64,000 nucleotides of DNA from Cymodocea nodosa (lineage: Eukaryota; Streptophyta; Magnoliopsida; Alismatales; Cymodoceaceae): the NCBI GenBank assembly GCA_036874045.1, contig CM072339.1, positions 17,677,501 through 17,741,500 of the forward strand, given 5' to 3'. Below the pieces are notes generated by a model, which did no database searches, was not told the DNA's origin, and saw only the letters and a program-made list of their open reading frames with translations. Shown one piece after another: positions 34,300-46,535 of this stretch (the stretch's first letter is position 1; the number at the start of each line of letters is the position of its first letter). The translations under genes were made by a program, and so were the position numbers.

Positions 34300-36889
34300 A
34301 CTTTGTGTATGACAATGCAATTATGAAAGCATTTATAGCACTTCTATGATACTGTCATTGAAGAGCGATTGGTTCTCTATAAGTCTGGGATGGAACAAAC
34401 GTTCTTCAAGTAAACCTTAGAGATTGATCCTTTGTTATCGACAAATACAAAATTATAGATCAAGAAATTGGACAGACAGGCATTTATCTCTAGGTGGTAA
34501 AATTATACTTAACACATTTTGTTTTCCTGGTCATTCAAAAATACTACTCTTATCTAATGTGAAATTTTTTATTGGAACCTCAGTCCGGTCCAATCCAAGC
34601 ACAAGAATTGAATGTTCTTTGAGATTCCCACAGTAGTAGAAGTTCATTTGCGCCTGAGTTTTTAGCTGACACTTGGTCTTACCAATAGGTCAAGGAGCTC
34701 ATCTCTTATGGCACACGTTTCTTTTGGCTCTCTTACTACTTGAGTGCCCTTCTAAGCTTGGGTTGATCAGTTTCGAGTGTCATATGGTTGCCTTTGCATT
34801 CGATAGTTTCTAATTACTCTCGCCTACCATTAGCAACAATTTAATTACTATAATATGCATTAACTTCATCACCTTAAATTTTATGGATCCTTTTGTTCTG
34901 TTCATCCTAATGTAAATTTCAAAGTGTGTTCTGTAGCCCACGCCTTGTGGGTTCTAACAAAATACATGTTTTCTTAAGTAGCAGCCATCCTATTTAGTTT
35001 TGAGCCAATCACCTAATTCGCATAAGTTAGAGGAGAAGGATTACATGACTAGTTATTGTAACCGCTTAACCAAAAAAAATTAGTTGTTATCAATGAAAAA
35101 AAAAAGGTATATTTACACCTACTATCAAGCACTGACTCTTGTAAAAACTTTGAAGTTAACTGTATCTGGACGAGAGTAGAACTAGGATAAGTGATCATCT
35201 AAGAAGTTCTCATGTAATGCTTATAAGCAATAGTGTTGGCTCAATCAAGTTGGTGGATAGAGTCACTTTAGGTACCCTCAACTAGTTAAAAATATCTACA
35301 AGACAAAATACGCGATACTCGAAGAAATCTACCATGTTGAGACCTAACAAAGCCTTCTTAAAACTTTCGCCTCCTTAGATACTAGGTCATTTTTGAGTGT
35401 CCATTAAAATTCATATGTTATCACCTTTATGAATACTCTTAAAAGATAAATAAAAAGGCAAACAATAATTGAGCAAATTTCATGTGTACTAAAACTCAAT
35501 CACAAACTCAAAAGTGTTAATAAAGGGCAATGTCAGGACAACACAAGCCGAAGGACGGTTGGCAAGAATGTTTTTTGCCACTTCAATCTCCTTGCTCACG
35601 CTTAGGAAGGGGGGGAGGGGGAAAGGAAATGATAGAAATGATTTCTTGTTATTTTTTTTTATATTAAAAAAATGTTTTCTGTCGTTTTTCCCTTCTTTTT
35701 TTCGTAAATGATGAAAAATAATATAGGCTTATAATATAATAAATAATATATAATTATGAATATAATTATAATAAATTAAAATATAATAATTATAATAACA
35801 ATAAACATATCATAATTATAATATATTAAAATAAATAATAACATTAACATGATATCAAGAAGTATGATTATAATAATAAATAAATAATAACATATTATAA
35901 TTATAATAGATTAAAATAAAAAATAATGTTGAAGAATGATATTAGATTATAATACATAAAAATATAATAGCATTAATGTTATACGAATAAATAATACATT
36001 AACAAATTTAGCAACTTAATGATATGTTAAATAAGTAATGTTAATTCCAACACAACTTAATAATATTAAATAATACATTAACATATTATTTCTAAAAAAA
36101 ATTAGATTATAATGAACAATGTTGTTTATGTTAATTACAAATATATTATTTCACATGTTACATCTATATTTAATGAAATGTTAATATATACTATAATATT
36201 TAAAATATTTTTTCAAATATAATATTTTTTTAATTTATTATTAAAAAATTTAAATTTTTAATTTCCTAACATTTTTATTAAATTAGAAGTATTTTTTGTC
36301 AATTTATTATTTAATATTTTAAAAATTATTAAATAATACATTTCCTACAACTGCACAAACATCTCATTTTTCATTTTTCAATCATTTCGTCATTATATTT
36401 CTTATCATTTCTATTTTCTACTATTTTTATCATTTTTGGTTGTTTCATTTTTAAATGAAAAATACACACAAACGCCTAACTTTCCTAGTCAAGGGGAGAA
36501 CGACTTGCCACACCTCAATCTTTAAGCATCTCAGAAAGTCAATGGAAGTGTGATGGTGATTAAGCGAAGAATAAATTTATAAGAATAATAGTAGAGATGG
36601 CTCTTGTTAAGCTTAAACTGATTTAGGCAATTAGAAATGGGAAGGCAAGTAGTTCAAGCAACTAATTAATGTTGACCTGGCCATGGCGGAGTCTCAACTT
36701 GAAGAGGAGCCTTTTCTAGAGGGCTTTAAGTTACCAGTGATGGAGAGAGACATAAGTCAACAAAGGGCACTCGCCAAAGCATGCCAAAACTTTCAAAGAC
36801 TCAATGGGGGGGTGCAAAGCAGAAACAGGCTACCGAACTTGTTACCATACACTCCATTTTTTAGAGCTTTGGGTTTATCTTGATTTCTG
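34300..36889. other. intergenic, AT-rich
   Basis: No gene recognised. The segment 35700-36360 is almost pure A/T, with repeated ATTATAATA-type units and no TIR or LTR boundary seen. The ORFs at 35514-35711 and 36683-36883 match nothing I know. Confidence 0.5.
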
Positions 36890-37075
36890 GATAAGAAAAT
36901 TCAGACTTAACGTTCAAACACCTGTTCTCTCATCTGGGAAGATTCCCTCTAGATAGGAAATTTCAGACTACCCTTTCGAACATCTGTTTTCATCTCTATG
37001 GAAAGGTCCCTTGGGAGTAAACTTGGACAGAAAATTTCAGATCATCCTTTTAGACACCTTGTTTTAACCTAGATT
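36890..37075 (+). repeat. short diverged tandem repeat, three units
   Basis: Three consecutive units of roughly 60-70 bp share GATA(G)GAAAATTCAGAC, then CNTTCGAACACCTGTTTTCATCT, then GGGAAGATTCCCT-like sequence. Copies differ noticeably. Confidence 0.5.
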
Positions 37076-38939
37076 GAGATACCACGTATAGGCTCTTCCA
37101 GAACAGACCATCAAATAAATTTTTAGCAACAGGGATTTTTGGACCTGTAGGTCAGACCATGGTTTCCACCTTTGTTCCCCAAGTCTGTAACTAGTTGTTG
37201 TAACAAGCTGTTGAATGACGACGTGTTTGATTGAAAAACTAACTATTGTGAATTACTTTAAACCGACCCATTCCTGTAAATAGGGCTCTAGTGACCATAC
37301 AATCACTCCAAGGTACGAATTTGAGCTATTATTCCAACATTGAACAAGATCTCCAAGGTACTTTGGTGCTTGAAAACAACGTAGAACTTCTCTCTAATCC
37401 TTATTCCTACATGAAGAGCATTTGGATCGAGTTGTAAGTATCGTTTCATTTTGCAAGAGTTGTAAAATGATTTTGATTAGTTTATTTTGTTTTTACCTCA
37501 GAACATAAGGTCACTCTAGATGTAAGGAGTGTGAGTTTACTCGTATTTACACCATAAAACACAAAGGGTGAATTCCTCTAGGAGAAGGAATTCTTGTGGG
37601 TTTGTTGTGTTTCGGTATGCTCTATAACGGTTATTGGAGTGGTTGTAAGGTTGGTGCTTATCTGGTAAAAGCATTGGATCATAGAGTTGGGTGTTAATTG
37701 GAAATAGCACCAAATTTGTAGTGAAAGAATAGTAATAGGCTTAAGTGCAAGCTTTAGGGTAGACGTAGCTTCTTACTTATGATTTGTGAATACATATTGA
37801 CTGTGCTTATTTATATTTAGATCACAACTCATTCACATCACTTATCCATTGGTATATACTAATCATAAGAATTTTGTAAAGAACTATCTTGTGACAACTA
37901 TTTGAGTAATGAAATCGTTATTACATATAATTTTTGAAATTTATTGTAATTCACCGTTCACTCATCTCTAACGAAGCAAAGTGATCCTCACAACCAATTC
38001 TACAAAGGTGGCAATTTAAAACTCCTGCTTTCTCAAACCCACGAGGGAATGAATGAACCTTACAATGGACCCAAAAGTCACATGCTTTCTAACCAAAATG
38101 AACTCTTCATCATTTGTTGCTAACACTAGATGACGTCCAATGGAATGACTAATAGTAAGAGCAAGTAACACTGATTTAAGATATCATATTGTAACACATT
38201 CATACTTAACAAGAGTTGCCAAAATTATAAATTGGGTTGTATTTTTACCAAGTGTATTAACAAACACATTGAAGTGAAACAATCAAATCAATTTTCCATG
38301 TTCCTTGCTAATTTTAACCAAGGTGCATCCATAGTTAAAGTTGACCAAGGTTTGTTGTTGCACTTGCTAGTTCCTTAGGTTTTCACAATCCACTCTTTAC
38401 CTTCTCTACGAAGAAGAAGCGACCTTAATATAGGATGCAACTTCTTTCCAACATTTGCAACTTCCATAAGAAAATGCTTGGGCTACTTTGGTTAAAGCCT
38501 TGGTAAACTTAAGAAAGTAGAGAAACTTCGTATAACAATGCATTCCTTCTCCTTGATGCCTTCTTCCCTACCTTCTACCTCTATCATGTTCTCCTCTCTC
38601 CTCCGTCGTCTAGCATACCCTCCTTTGAGTGTATCCTTTGGTTGCTTTTCCAACAAGCCTCACCCATACTCCACACAAACTCGATTCTTTTGGTGATAAC
38701 TGTAGCTGTTATGTTCATCAAGATTTGAAACCTAATGAAAGCTGCAAGTACCACTTTGTTTACGTGAAAAAATATATGGTATTTAAATCTGAGTGCCATG
38801 GTATTTGTACGAACGCTCATTCAAGATGGTTTTGCAATGGTGGTGCATGACCAGTCGTTACATACGAGAGGTTGGTAGAGTGCTCCGCACAAGCCAGTTA
38901 CAATCACTAGTGATGTGCACGGCCTCCCCCTATCGTGTG
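37076..38939. other. intergenic, no gene supported
   Basis: Low-complexity and unrecognised sequence. A cysteine-bearing ORF at 38629-38850 has no upstream signal peptide or clear family. The last 90 bp (38850-38939) are GC-richer, like the DNA right of element D. Confidence 0.4.
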
Positions 38940-39113
38940 TATTAGACGTTATTTAAAGGGTTAGATAGTAGTATTGAGGAGGAGAATCATTTTGTAGTCT
39001 TTTTATATACAATTCCTGTATCTGTACTTTTCATATATATACCACTCTCATCCCAAAGGAGCAGCACACCTAACTTTGGTGCTCCACACGTATCTATTTT
39101 TTTACCTTCTACA
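38940..39113 (+). repeat. 5' LTR of element D
   Basis: 174 bp, starting TATTAGACG (a TA instead of the usual TG) and ending CTTCTACA. It includes TTTTTATATACAATTCC, a possible TATA region. Confidence 0.85.
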
Positions 39114-39141
39114 TGGTATCAGTTGCCTAGTCGTCTCCTTT

Positions 39142-41438
39142 ATGGCGACCAACTCTGGTATCACCGGTGGCGAAGACTCCTTCAACTCTACCCCGCCACC
39201 TCCCCTCCCCTCCTCTCTTCCTCTCAACTTCAACATTTCCCACCATTTTCCGCACACCATAGACAAAGGCTCCTATCTTCTTTGGCGACGTCAGTTCCTT
39301 ATCATTCTTCACCATAGAGTTTTGGATGCCGATGTTATCCCGTTCAACAGCTACAGCTTATTGACGAACTTGAACGAAGATCCATACCTTCCATATTTTT
39401 AGGCTACGACAATCACTCCAATGGCTATACATGTTATTCACCAGCAAATCAACGTATTTACATATCCCACCATGTAACTTTTGATGAAAATGACTTTCCA
39501 GGTCTCTTCGAAGGTGGCACAACTTCCCAAAGTCGTCACTTTTCCAGTAGGGGAAGCATTCGACTAACTCCTTTTCCACCAAGTCTCTTGTGTTTTCTCT
39601 TCCTACTGCTGCCATGACCAATTCCCATGCTGAAACGTCATCAACAAATCATGGCATATCTCTTACAAAATATATGAATACACAGGTGCCAACTACTCCT
39701 GTTCGAACTCCGGTCCAACCAAGTGACTCCTTGTTGGTTTCTCCCCAGCCTTCCTCCTCTCCTACTGTCAACTCACAGTCTTCGACTCCGTCCATTGGTT
39801 CGTCATATGAGTCACCCGTTCTTTGACAGCAAACCCTTCGAGAACTGTACCAACATAAAACTGCTTTGGCAGCTATGTACGATACGATAGATGAAGAACC
39901 TCCAAATTTTAAAACTGCTCTTCAGAATCCAAATTGGACCCAAGCAATGAGAGACAAACTTAAAGCCCACCAGCATGCCAACACCTGGACGTTGGTCCAG
40001 ACCAATCCTACACAACGTGTAATAGGAAGCTGTTGGATATTTAAGACTAAAAGAAATTCTGATGGATCCATCTCCCGCTATCGCACTCGACTTGTGGCGC
40101 AAGGATTTCGCCAACTTCCTGGTTTAGATTATGATATCACTTATAGTCCCGTCATTCGCCATTCAACTATTCAAGTTATTCTCTCGATGGCCTTAGCAAC
40201 AAAAATGGACTCTTCATCAATTGGATGTTGCCAATGCTTTCTTACATGGATATCTACAGGAAGAAGTGTATATGAAGCAGCCCTCAAGTTTTTCTGACCT
40301 TGCTTTTCCCAACCATGTCTACAAGCTTCAACGTTCCATCTATGGGCTCAAGTAGTCTCTACGAGCCTGGTACTTACGATTACACGATTTTCTTCTTTCA
40401 CAAGACTTCTTCAATAGTCGTTCTAATCCTTCCCTCTTCATCTGGCTTAAGCCATCTCCCATATATCAACTTGTGTATGTTGACGACATGATCGTCACTG
40501 GAGCTGATGAAGCACACGTTCATCAGTTTCTTGGATCCCTTACATCCACCTTTTATTGGCGATACATGGGCTTACCTTACCCACTACTTTCCTTGGCATC
40601 GATTTACAGCTTACTTCTAATGGGTTGATTCTACACCAAGCCACATATGCTCAAAAGCTTCTTCATCGCTTTTGCTCGGAGTTGTGTACACCCATCAACA
40701 CCCCTCTCTCTCTCAATGCTGCCACCCTCTCTCCAAATCAGGACATCTTCGTCGATGCCTCTCTTTTCAGGCAAATGGTGGGCTCACTCCAGTACCTGAA
40801 GCTAACACGTACCTGATCTCGCTTTTGCCGTCAGCTTTGTCTCGAGATTCATGGTTGCCCCACGAATGTCACACCTCCAAGCCGTGCGTCGCATTTTTCG
40901 CTATGTCAAGGGAAGCAAGAACCTCGGACTCTTCCTTCAACCTTCCTTTCCACTTCTTACCGCCTTTGCTGATGCTGATTGGGCAACCGACCCACTCACT
41001 TGACGATCAGTCACAAGAAATGCATTCTTTTAGGCGACAACCCCGTTTATTGGCGTGCATCTCAACAATCCACCGTTAGTAAATCCAACGCTGAAGTAGA
41101 ACTTCGAGCTCTCTGCTCTTCCACCTCAGACTTACGATGGTTTTGTTTCCTTCTCCGGGAGCTTGGAGTTTCTCTTTCTGCCACACCCATCCTTCTGTCA
41201 GACAGCCGCCCCGCCCTTTCTATTTGCTTTAATCCAGTGGTAAACGCACAAACTCACCATATTGACATTGATCTTCACTTTATATGAGAGCTTCTTCAAT
41301 GACAAGCCATTTGTGCACAATACACCCGTTCCACATCCCAAGTCGCAGATCTCATGACTAAAGCCTTGGCTCAAGATCAACACTGTCTTCTACGGAACAA
41401 ACTTCAACTCCGGCCTACCTCTGTCTCGTTTGCAAGGG
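39142..41438 (+). pseudogene. copia polyprotein remnant of element D
   Basis: Blocks in order: a gag start at the ATG at 39142 (MATNSGITGG..., then GSYLLWRRQFLIILHHRVLD). A jump leads into the integrase C-terminus (YISHHVTFDENDFPG, about 39450-39500) and a Ser/Pro-rich linker. RT follows: NPNWTQAMRDKLKAHQHANT, IGSCWIFKTKRNSDGS, RLVAQGFRQLPGLDY, and the catalytic YVDDMIVTG at about 40474-40500. The RNase H end has VSKSNAEVELRALCSS, then QVADLMTKAL. Frameshifts near 39400, 39600, 40230, 40300 and 40800 break it. The order integrase then RT is copia. Confidence 0.85.
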
Positions 41439-41440
41439 AG

Positions 41441-41607
41441 TATTAGACGTTATTAAAGGGTTAGATAGTAGTATCGAGGAGGATCATTTTGTAGTCTTTT
41501 TATATACAATTCCTGTATCTGTACTTTTCATGTATATACCACTCTTATCTCAAGGAGCGGCATACCCAGCTTTGGTGCTCCATACATATGTTTTTTTACC
41601 TTCTACA
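41441..41607 (+). repeat. 3' LTR of element D
   Basis: 167 bp, matching the left LTR with a few small deletions and substitutions. Confidence 0.85.
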
Positions 41608-42129
41608 GTGTGCGATCAGCGCCGCCACTCGAACGCAGAAGGGCGTAAGCTCCAGAGGCCCGATCACAAACACCAGGTTTGTGCATGGAAGACTTTGGTC
41701 TTCTCCGGTGAATGAATGAACTCCTGCATGATAATCAAGTACGTATATGCCCAACATGGGATCAAAGATATCCATGCACGTAAATCATATGATCAGTAGG
41801 TACATGTGCAGGATCAAATGTTAGATGCATGGAAATTAAATGTATGTATCTTTGACAAAGTATAAACATATATATATGCGTGAAATCAAATGCATCTACA
41901 CTTTGCAAATATTCTCACATTTGGATATTAATATGAATACCCAAAATAAAATTAAAATGTTTTGGATATGAAATTTGATATCCAAATAATAAAAATTATT
42001 AAATGTTATCAACCCAAACTATCTAATCTTTACTTGGATATGAAAAATAAATATTCAAGTGATTAGAAAATATTTGTAGTTTCTATATACGAGCTAAAAT
42101 TATATTTTGATACATCAAAAATTAAAGTA

Positions 42130-42330
42130 TTCATAGCTAAATTATCGAAATACCCTTACGTGCTTTAAAATTATTGAAATACCATTATATACTCCTAAAT
42201 TATTGAAATATCCTTGTGCACTCCTAAATTATCAAAATATCCTTGTACACTCTTAAATCACCAAAATACTCTTATACACTCTTAAAGTTGCCAAAATACT
42301 CGTATACACTCTTGTACACTCGTATATACT
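42130..42330 (+). repeat. minisatellite with a roughly 35-bp unit
   Basis: At least five units of the form CTAAATTATCGAAATACCCTT followed by GTACACTC. They become more diverged to the right, where the short TATACACTC piece repeats alone. Confidence 0.65.
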
Positions 42331-44160
42331 CTTATAACTAAGTAGAATTGGTTTTTTCATTTATGGTCAATATAACTCTCTCACTTTTCAAATTTTTTAA
42401 CATGTACACTAAACACTTTTTTTTTTCTAACTTTCTAGATATTTCAGTTTTAACTATTCTAAACTTTTCATTTCTTTTTCATCTAAACATTTCATTATGC
42501 ACTAACAAGTCCTTAAGCTCCTCAATTTTTCCCTTTAACAAATTTCTCCTATAAATCTTTTATGATATCTTAGCGTCATATTGTTCCTTTCCTTAATGTC
42601 TTTTATCTTGACATCCACCACATTTTCCTTCATCACGTTAAATCTCTCATCTTCCTTCATATAGGCTCTTGTTTGAGCCGAACAACATCAAATAGTTGAT
42701 CACATCTAATTCCTGTGAAATGAATTACATTAGACTAAAACAAACATGGACCATAAACAAAGACAAAATCACTTACATCAACTCAATGCATAGCAACTAT
42801 TGTAGCCAACCTCGAACTTGAAGTGCACGTAGGCTTACGTAGGTCCACCCCTCAAATTTTCCAATCTCAAAACACTTAATCTAATGAAATTACTCCAAAC
42901 ATTTTAAGGGTAGTGGTCATCTTTGTACTTTCTATGTAAAAAGTTTGACCTCATATGCTAAGGATCAGAAGCTTCTCCTCATTCTCCTTCATTGATAATC
43001 TTCCTTCTCTTCTAATAGTCTACAAAGATTTCACTATCATCCTCCTTATCAATGATAACCTACTCTCTTCATCCCCTACGGAGAGGCATCCCACAAATGG
43101 ATATGTTAGCCTCAATGTTCCCATGGGCCTCAACCTACATTATGCATCTTGAGAAATTTTCCGTATGTATGATCATCATTTAGTTTTGATTATTTGATCT
43201 TCAACCACATCATGCTAACTCTTGGAGAAGCTCAAAAATAGGCCCACGTCATCAAAACATTTAGCTTCTTCTCTTTTTTGAGTTTCAACACAAAACATGG
43301 ATTAGTGCTCAAAAGGTTGGTAGCTATGCTTGACACTAGATACTCTAGTGAGTAAATGCATAAGCTAAGGCTTGATACACACTAGGTTTGGTCAACACCC
43401 TTGTTGAGCACCACAACTTCTCAAATTTACTAGCCTTGGCTTTATATGAAATTCTCTCCATCAGGATCAACCACACATCACAAGAGCAGTAGGTGGACAA
43501 GAGAAATGCGAAGACAAAATACACTTAGCCTTAATCAAGTAGCTAGATGGATTTATGGCGTTGGATTGAGCTCATGGTGAGGCAAATACTTGATAGAGTT
43601 GTAAGTGAAATGTATGGAGCCATCGCCAGAGGAAAGGCATTGCCAAGTAGGAGATTCATTTTTGATCTATGTAGTTTGAAAGTGTAATTCTTTGATGAAC
43701 CAGTAGGAGATTCATTCTTGAAGATCTTTGCAATTGGAAGGAACCATTTGAAGCATTAAGGCCCGATCCCTCTTCTTTTTACAATGACCAAGACCAAATG
43801 GTAGACCGGTGTTGCGCCCACTTTTATGCAACTCTAGGAATAGAAAATGATGTTTTGAAGCTTTCAGGTACACAAAATGCCCATGTTGGCAATTCACACT
43901 GAGAAAGAGAACGCCAAGGAATGAATGAGTAGAGCTCTACACTGATGGCACCCTCTGTTTACAACCAATAAACATATATTGATAGCTAAATACAAAGGTT
44001 ACATAACATCGTGAAGATACTATACAAATTCTTACCACTAGGCCACAGGTTATAATAGCAGTTGAACGGAACATGCAATTCCATTTCCGACACAAACATA
44101 CGATATATGGTAGAGGATCTAGAGGGATCCCTCTGTTGAAAACCTTATCCTTACATTGCT

Positions 44161-44184
44161 ACATATATATATATATATATATAT
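44161..44184. repeat. (AT)n microsatellite
   Basis: A pure AT run followed by AGAGAGAGTGAGAGA. It lies just beyond the 3' end of the subtilase gene. Confidence 0.8.
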
Positions 44185-44305
44185 CTATATCAAGAGAGAG
44201 TGAGAGAAGCAGAGAGGGCTAGCCAATGATCATTATTCCAACACAGTACAAAAAAATGATGGGAGGGAGCAACTTGTAAAGATGGCAGAAACCTGGAAAC
44301 AGCAG

Positions 44306-46497
44306 CTAATTGGTGTAACCCATGGCTGCAACAGTAATTTTCACCTTGTGGCCTCGGTCACCTTTCATGACAATCTCCCCGAAACTGTAAGTACCAGTCA
44401 CCGACCTGGTGGTGAGCGTGACAAGCAAGTCCCTGGATGTGCCAGGGAGAAGTGTCATTGCTGTAGGCCTCACTTCCATGGCGATCTCTGGTGCCATTCT
44501 GCTTTTGATGACGTACCTCTCCGTTTCAGCGACGTTTGTAACCGTCCGTCTTATCGTTCTTGTTCCCTTCAGGCAGGCGACCGTGATCGACGGGCTGTTG
44601 AGGTCTGCTGGGTGGCGGTAAGTGGAGTTGCAACGAGAGCTTGTGAAATTTAAGATCTCCTGGCGATCCACACCGGGTACAGAGCAGAGGAACCTGATGT
44701 AGTCCTCGTATCCTGTTGTTAAGGAACGTGTTTTGGTTTTGACGGTAGGGAACAAAGCTAGACATTTACGGGAAGCCATTTTCAAAAGAGAAGAAGTGTT
44801 TACCTGCATCAAAGATAAGACCAGGATCTAGAGCAGATGTCGGATCCACCGCACCACTGCCATAATCAAAAGGTGTGGCAGGCACAAGGGTCATTGCCTC
44901 AGAGGAGCCTGAGTATTTTTGCGTCAGAATGGGCCTGCCACCTTTATCTACTGTTGTGGCAGTAGTCATCAAGGCTGATTTAATAGCAGCTGGGCTCCAA
45001 TTAGGGTGCTTCTGTTTTACGAGTGCGGCAATTCCTGCAATATGAGGTGCCGCCATACTGGTCCCAGATATCATGGCAAATCCTTCTCCTGCTCGGGTCA
45101 TTAATTTTATGAGAAACGCAAGGCTTCTTCTTTTTTCCCCTATATATATATATACTCATACGAAGGAAGAACCAACGACTTTACAATTTCCTAATCGTTT
45201 GATAAGCACGTTAAATTTGGTTTCTTAATTTCTTTAAGATGATAATCTGAAATATCGAAACATGTTCACAGGCTCATGAGCAAATATCTCACCCACGTAG
45301 TTGGGCTCATCTGTTCCATTGGGTGCCCACGCGGCCCAAATAAGGCTGCCAGGAGCAAGAATATCAGGTTTGAGGAGGTCAGCATCCTGAAAGGTGTAGT
45401 CCTTAACATCTGGTCCTCGTGAGGAAAATAATGCCACCTGGGGTGCCGATTTATGTAGTATGGGTGCCAAACCTTCTCCAATGCTGGCTGTCCCCATGAA
45501 GCCGGTGGCTCGTCCAGCCCAGTCTCTTTTCGTTGTGCTATTATAGTAATCAATAAGATGCTGCAGAATCATGATAGATTAGGAAAAAGCAATGATAACG
45601 TTGACAAGTTATCAGAAATAATAAATTTGAACACTGGTACCCTTGAGTGTTCAACTTCTGTAATAAGAATTCCTGGAACGCTAAAAGGAACGGGGTCAAA
45701 TTTTGTTCCAGGATAAGAATTCTCCACCACAAGTACAAAACCAGCTGCCCCAAGACTTTTGGCAGTTTTACAAACCTTCTTCATTGATGCACTACCAGAT
45801 ATGAAGTTAAAAGAATACCCGCAAAGTATTATCTTCCCCTCCACCATACGCTTGTTAAGTAGCTCAGGCCTCTGACAGTCGGAAGGACTATATTTCGACA
45901 CAGATGAATCTAGCAATGCATCCTTTGCTGCAACCAGGTTATATGTTCCATTCAAGTGTGTGGCAGCTGCAGCGAGCAGTACACAAAGTTTTAGGAGAGG
46001 GGCTAAGATTACATAAACTTTTACATGGAAAAGGTCATATGCATTCTCAAATCAGCTAACGTAAATATCATTTAAACATACAAAAACTAACAAAGTAATG
46101 GTGATATGCAGTAAGGTTAACAAGACAGCATTAGTTACATACAGAAATTAACATCTAAATATATTGAAAACGTTAGTTTTAATCTTTTAATAAATCTTAA
46201 GCCTTAAATATGCATGGGTTCTTGCTGGATTTGATACAAGACCCAACAGCGAACTAGTCAGAACAAAATAAGGCAAAGCACGTACTCACCCAGCAATATA
46301 TCATGGATGGGTGCCATGTTGTCTACCTCAATAAGTATGATGCTATTTATCTAATTATTGATGACAAAATAGATTGGAAAAGCATAAAAAGTTTAGTAGG
46401 GATAATAGCCGATTCTTTCCAGCATAAAAAATTCGTACGATGGGATTCAATATAACTTTCATTTAAATCCACGTTACTATGTTATCTAACAATTTGT

Positions 46498-46535
<38 letters not shown>

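Larger units (their letters stand above)
38940..41607 (+). mobile_element. internally deleted copia element D
   Basis: LTRs at 38940-39113 and 41441-41607 are nearly identical and flanked by perfect GTGTG duplications (38935-38939 and 41608-41612). The primer-binding site TGGTATCAG at 39114-39122 directly follows the left LTR, and the purine tract GCAAGGGAG precedes the right. Gag start, integrase end and reverse transcriptase/RNase H are present, but most of gag, all of protease and the integrase core are missing, so the element is 2.7 kb. It is a young but non-autonomous insertion. Confidence 0.9.
41608..44305. other. intergenic with repeats
   Basis: The first 100 bp are GC-rich (see finding on the frame spanning the insertion). 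After that, AT-rich DNA with a minisatellite and a dinucleotide repeat. No gene supported. The 3'-UTR of the subtilase gene probably occupies the last few hundred bases (about 44000-44305). Confidence 0.5.

Noticed and set aside
38850..38935. tRNA-like or snoRNA-like GC-rich segment
   Set aside because: No cloverleaf, no A/B boxes in the right spacing, no H/ACA ending.
44282..44653. Plus-strand ORF over the end of the subtilase gene
   Set aside because: Shadow of the last subtilase exon, which has clear homology on the minus strand.
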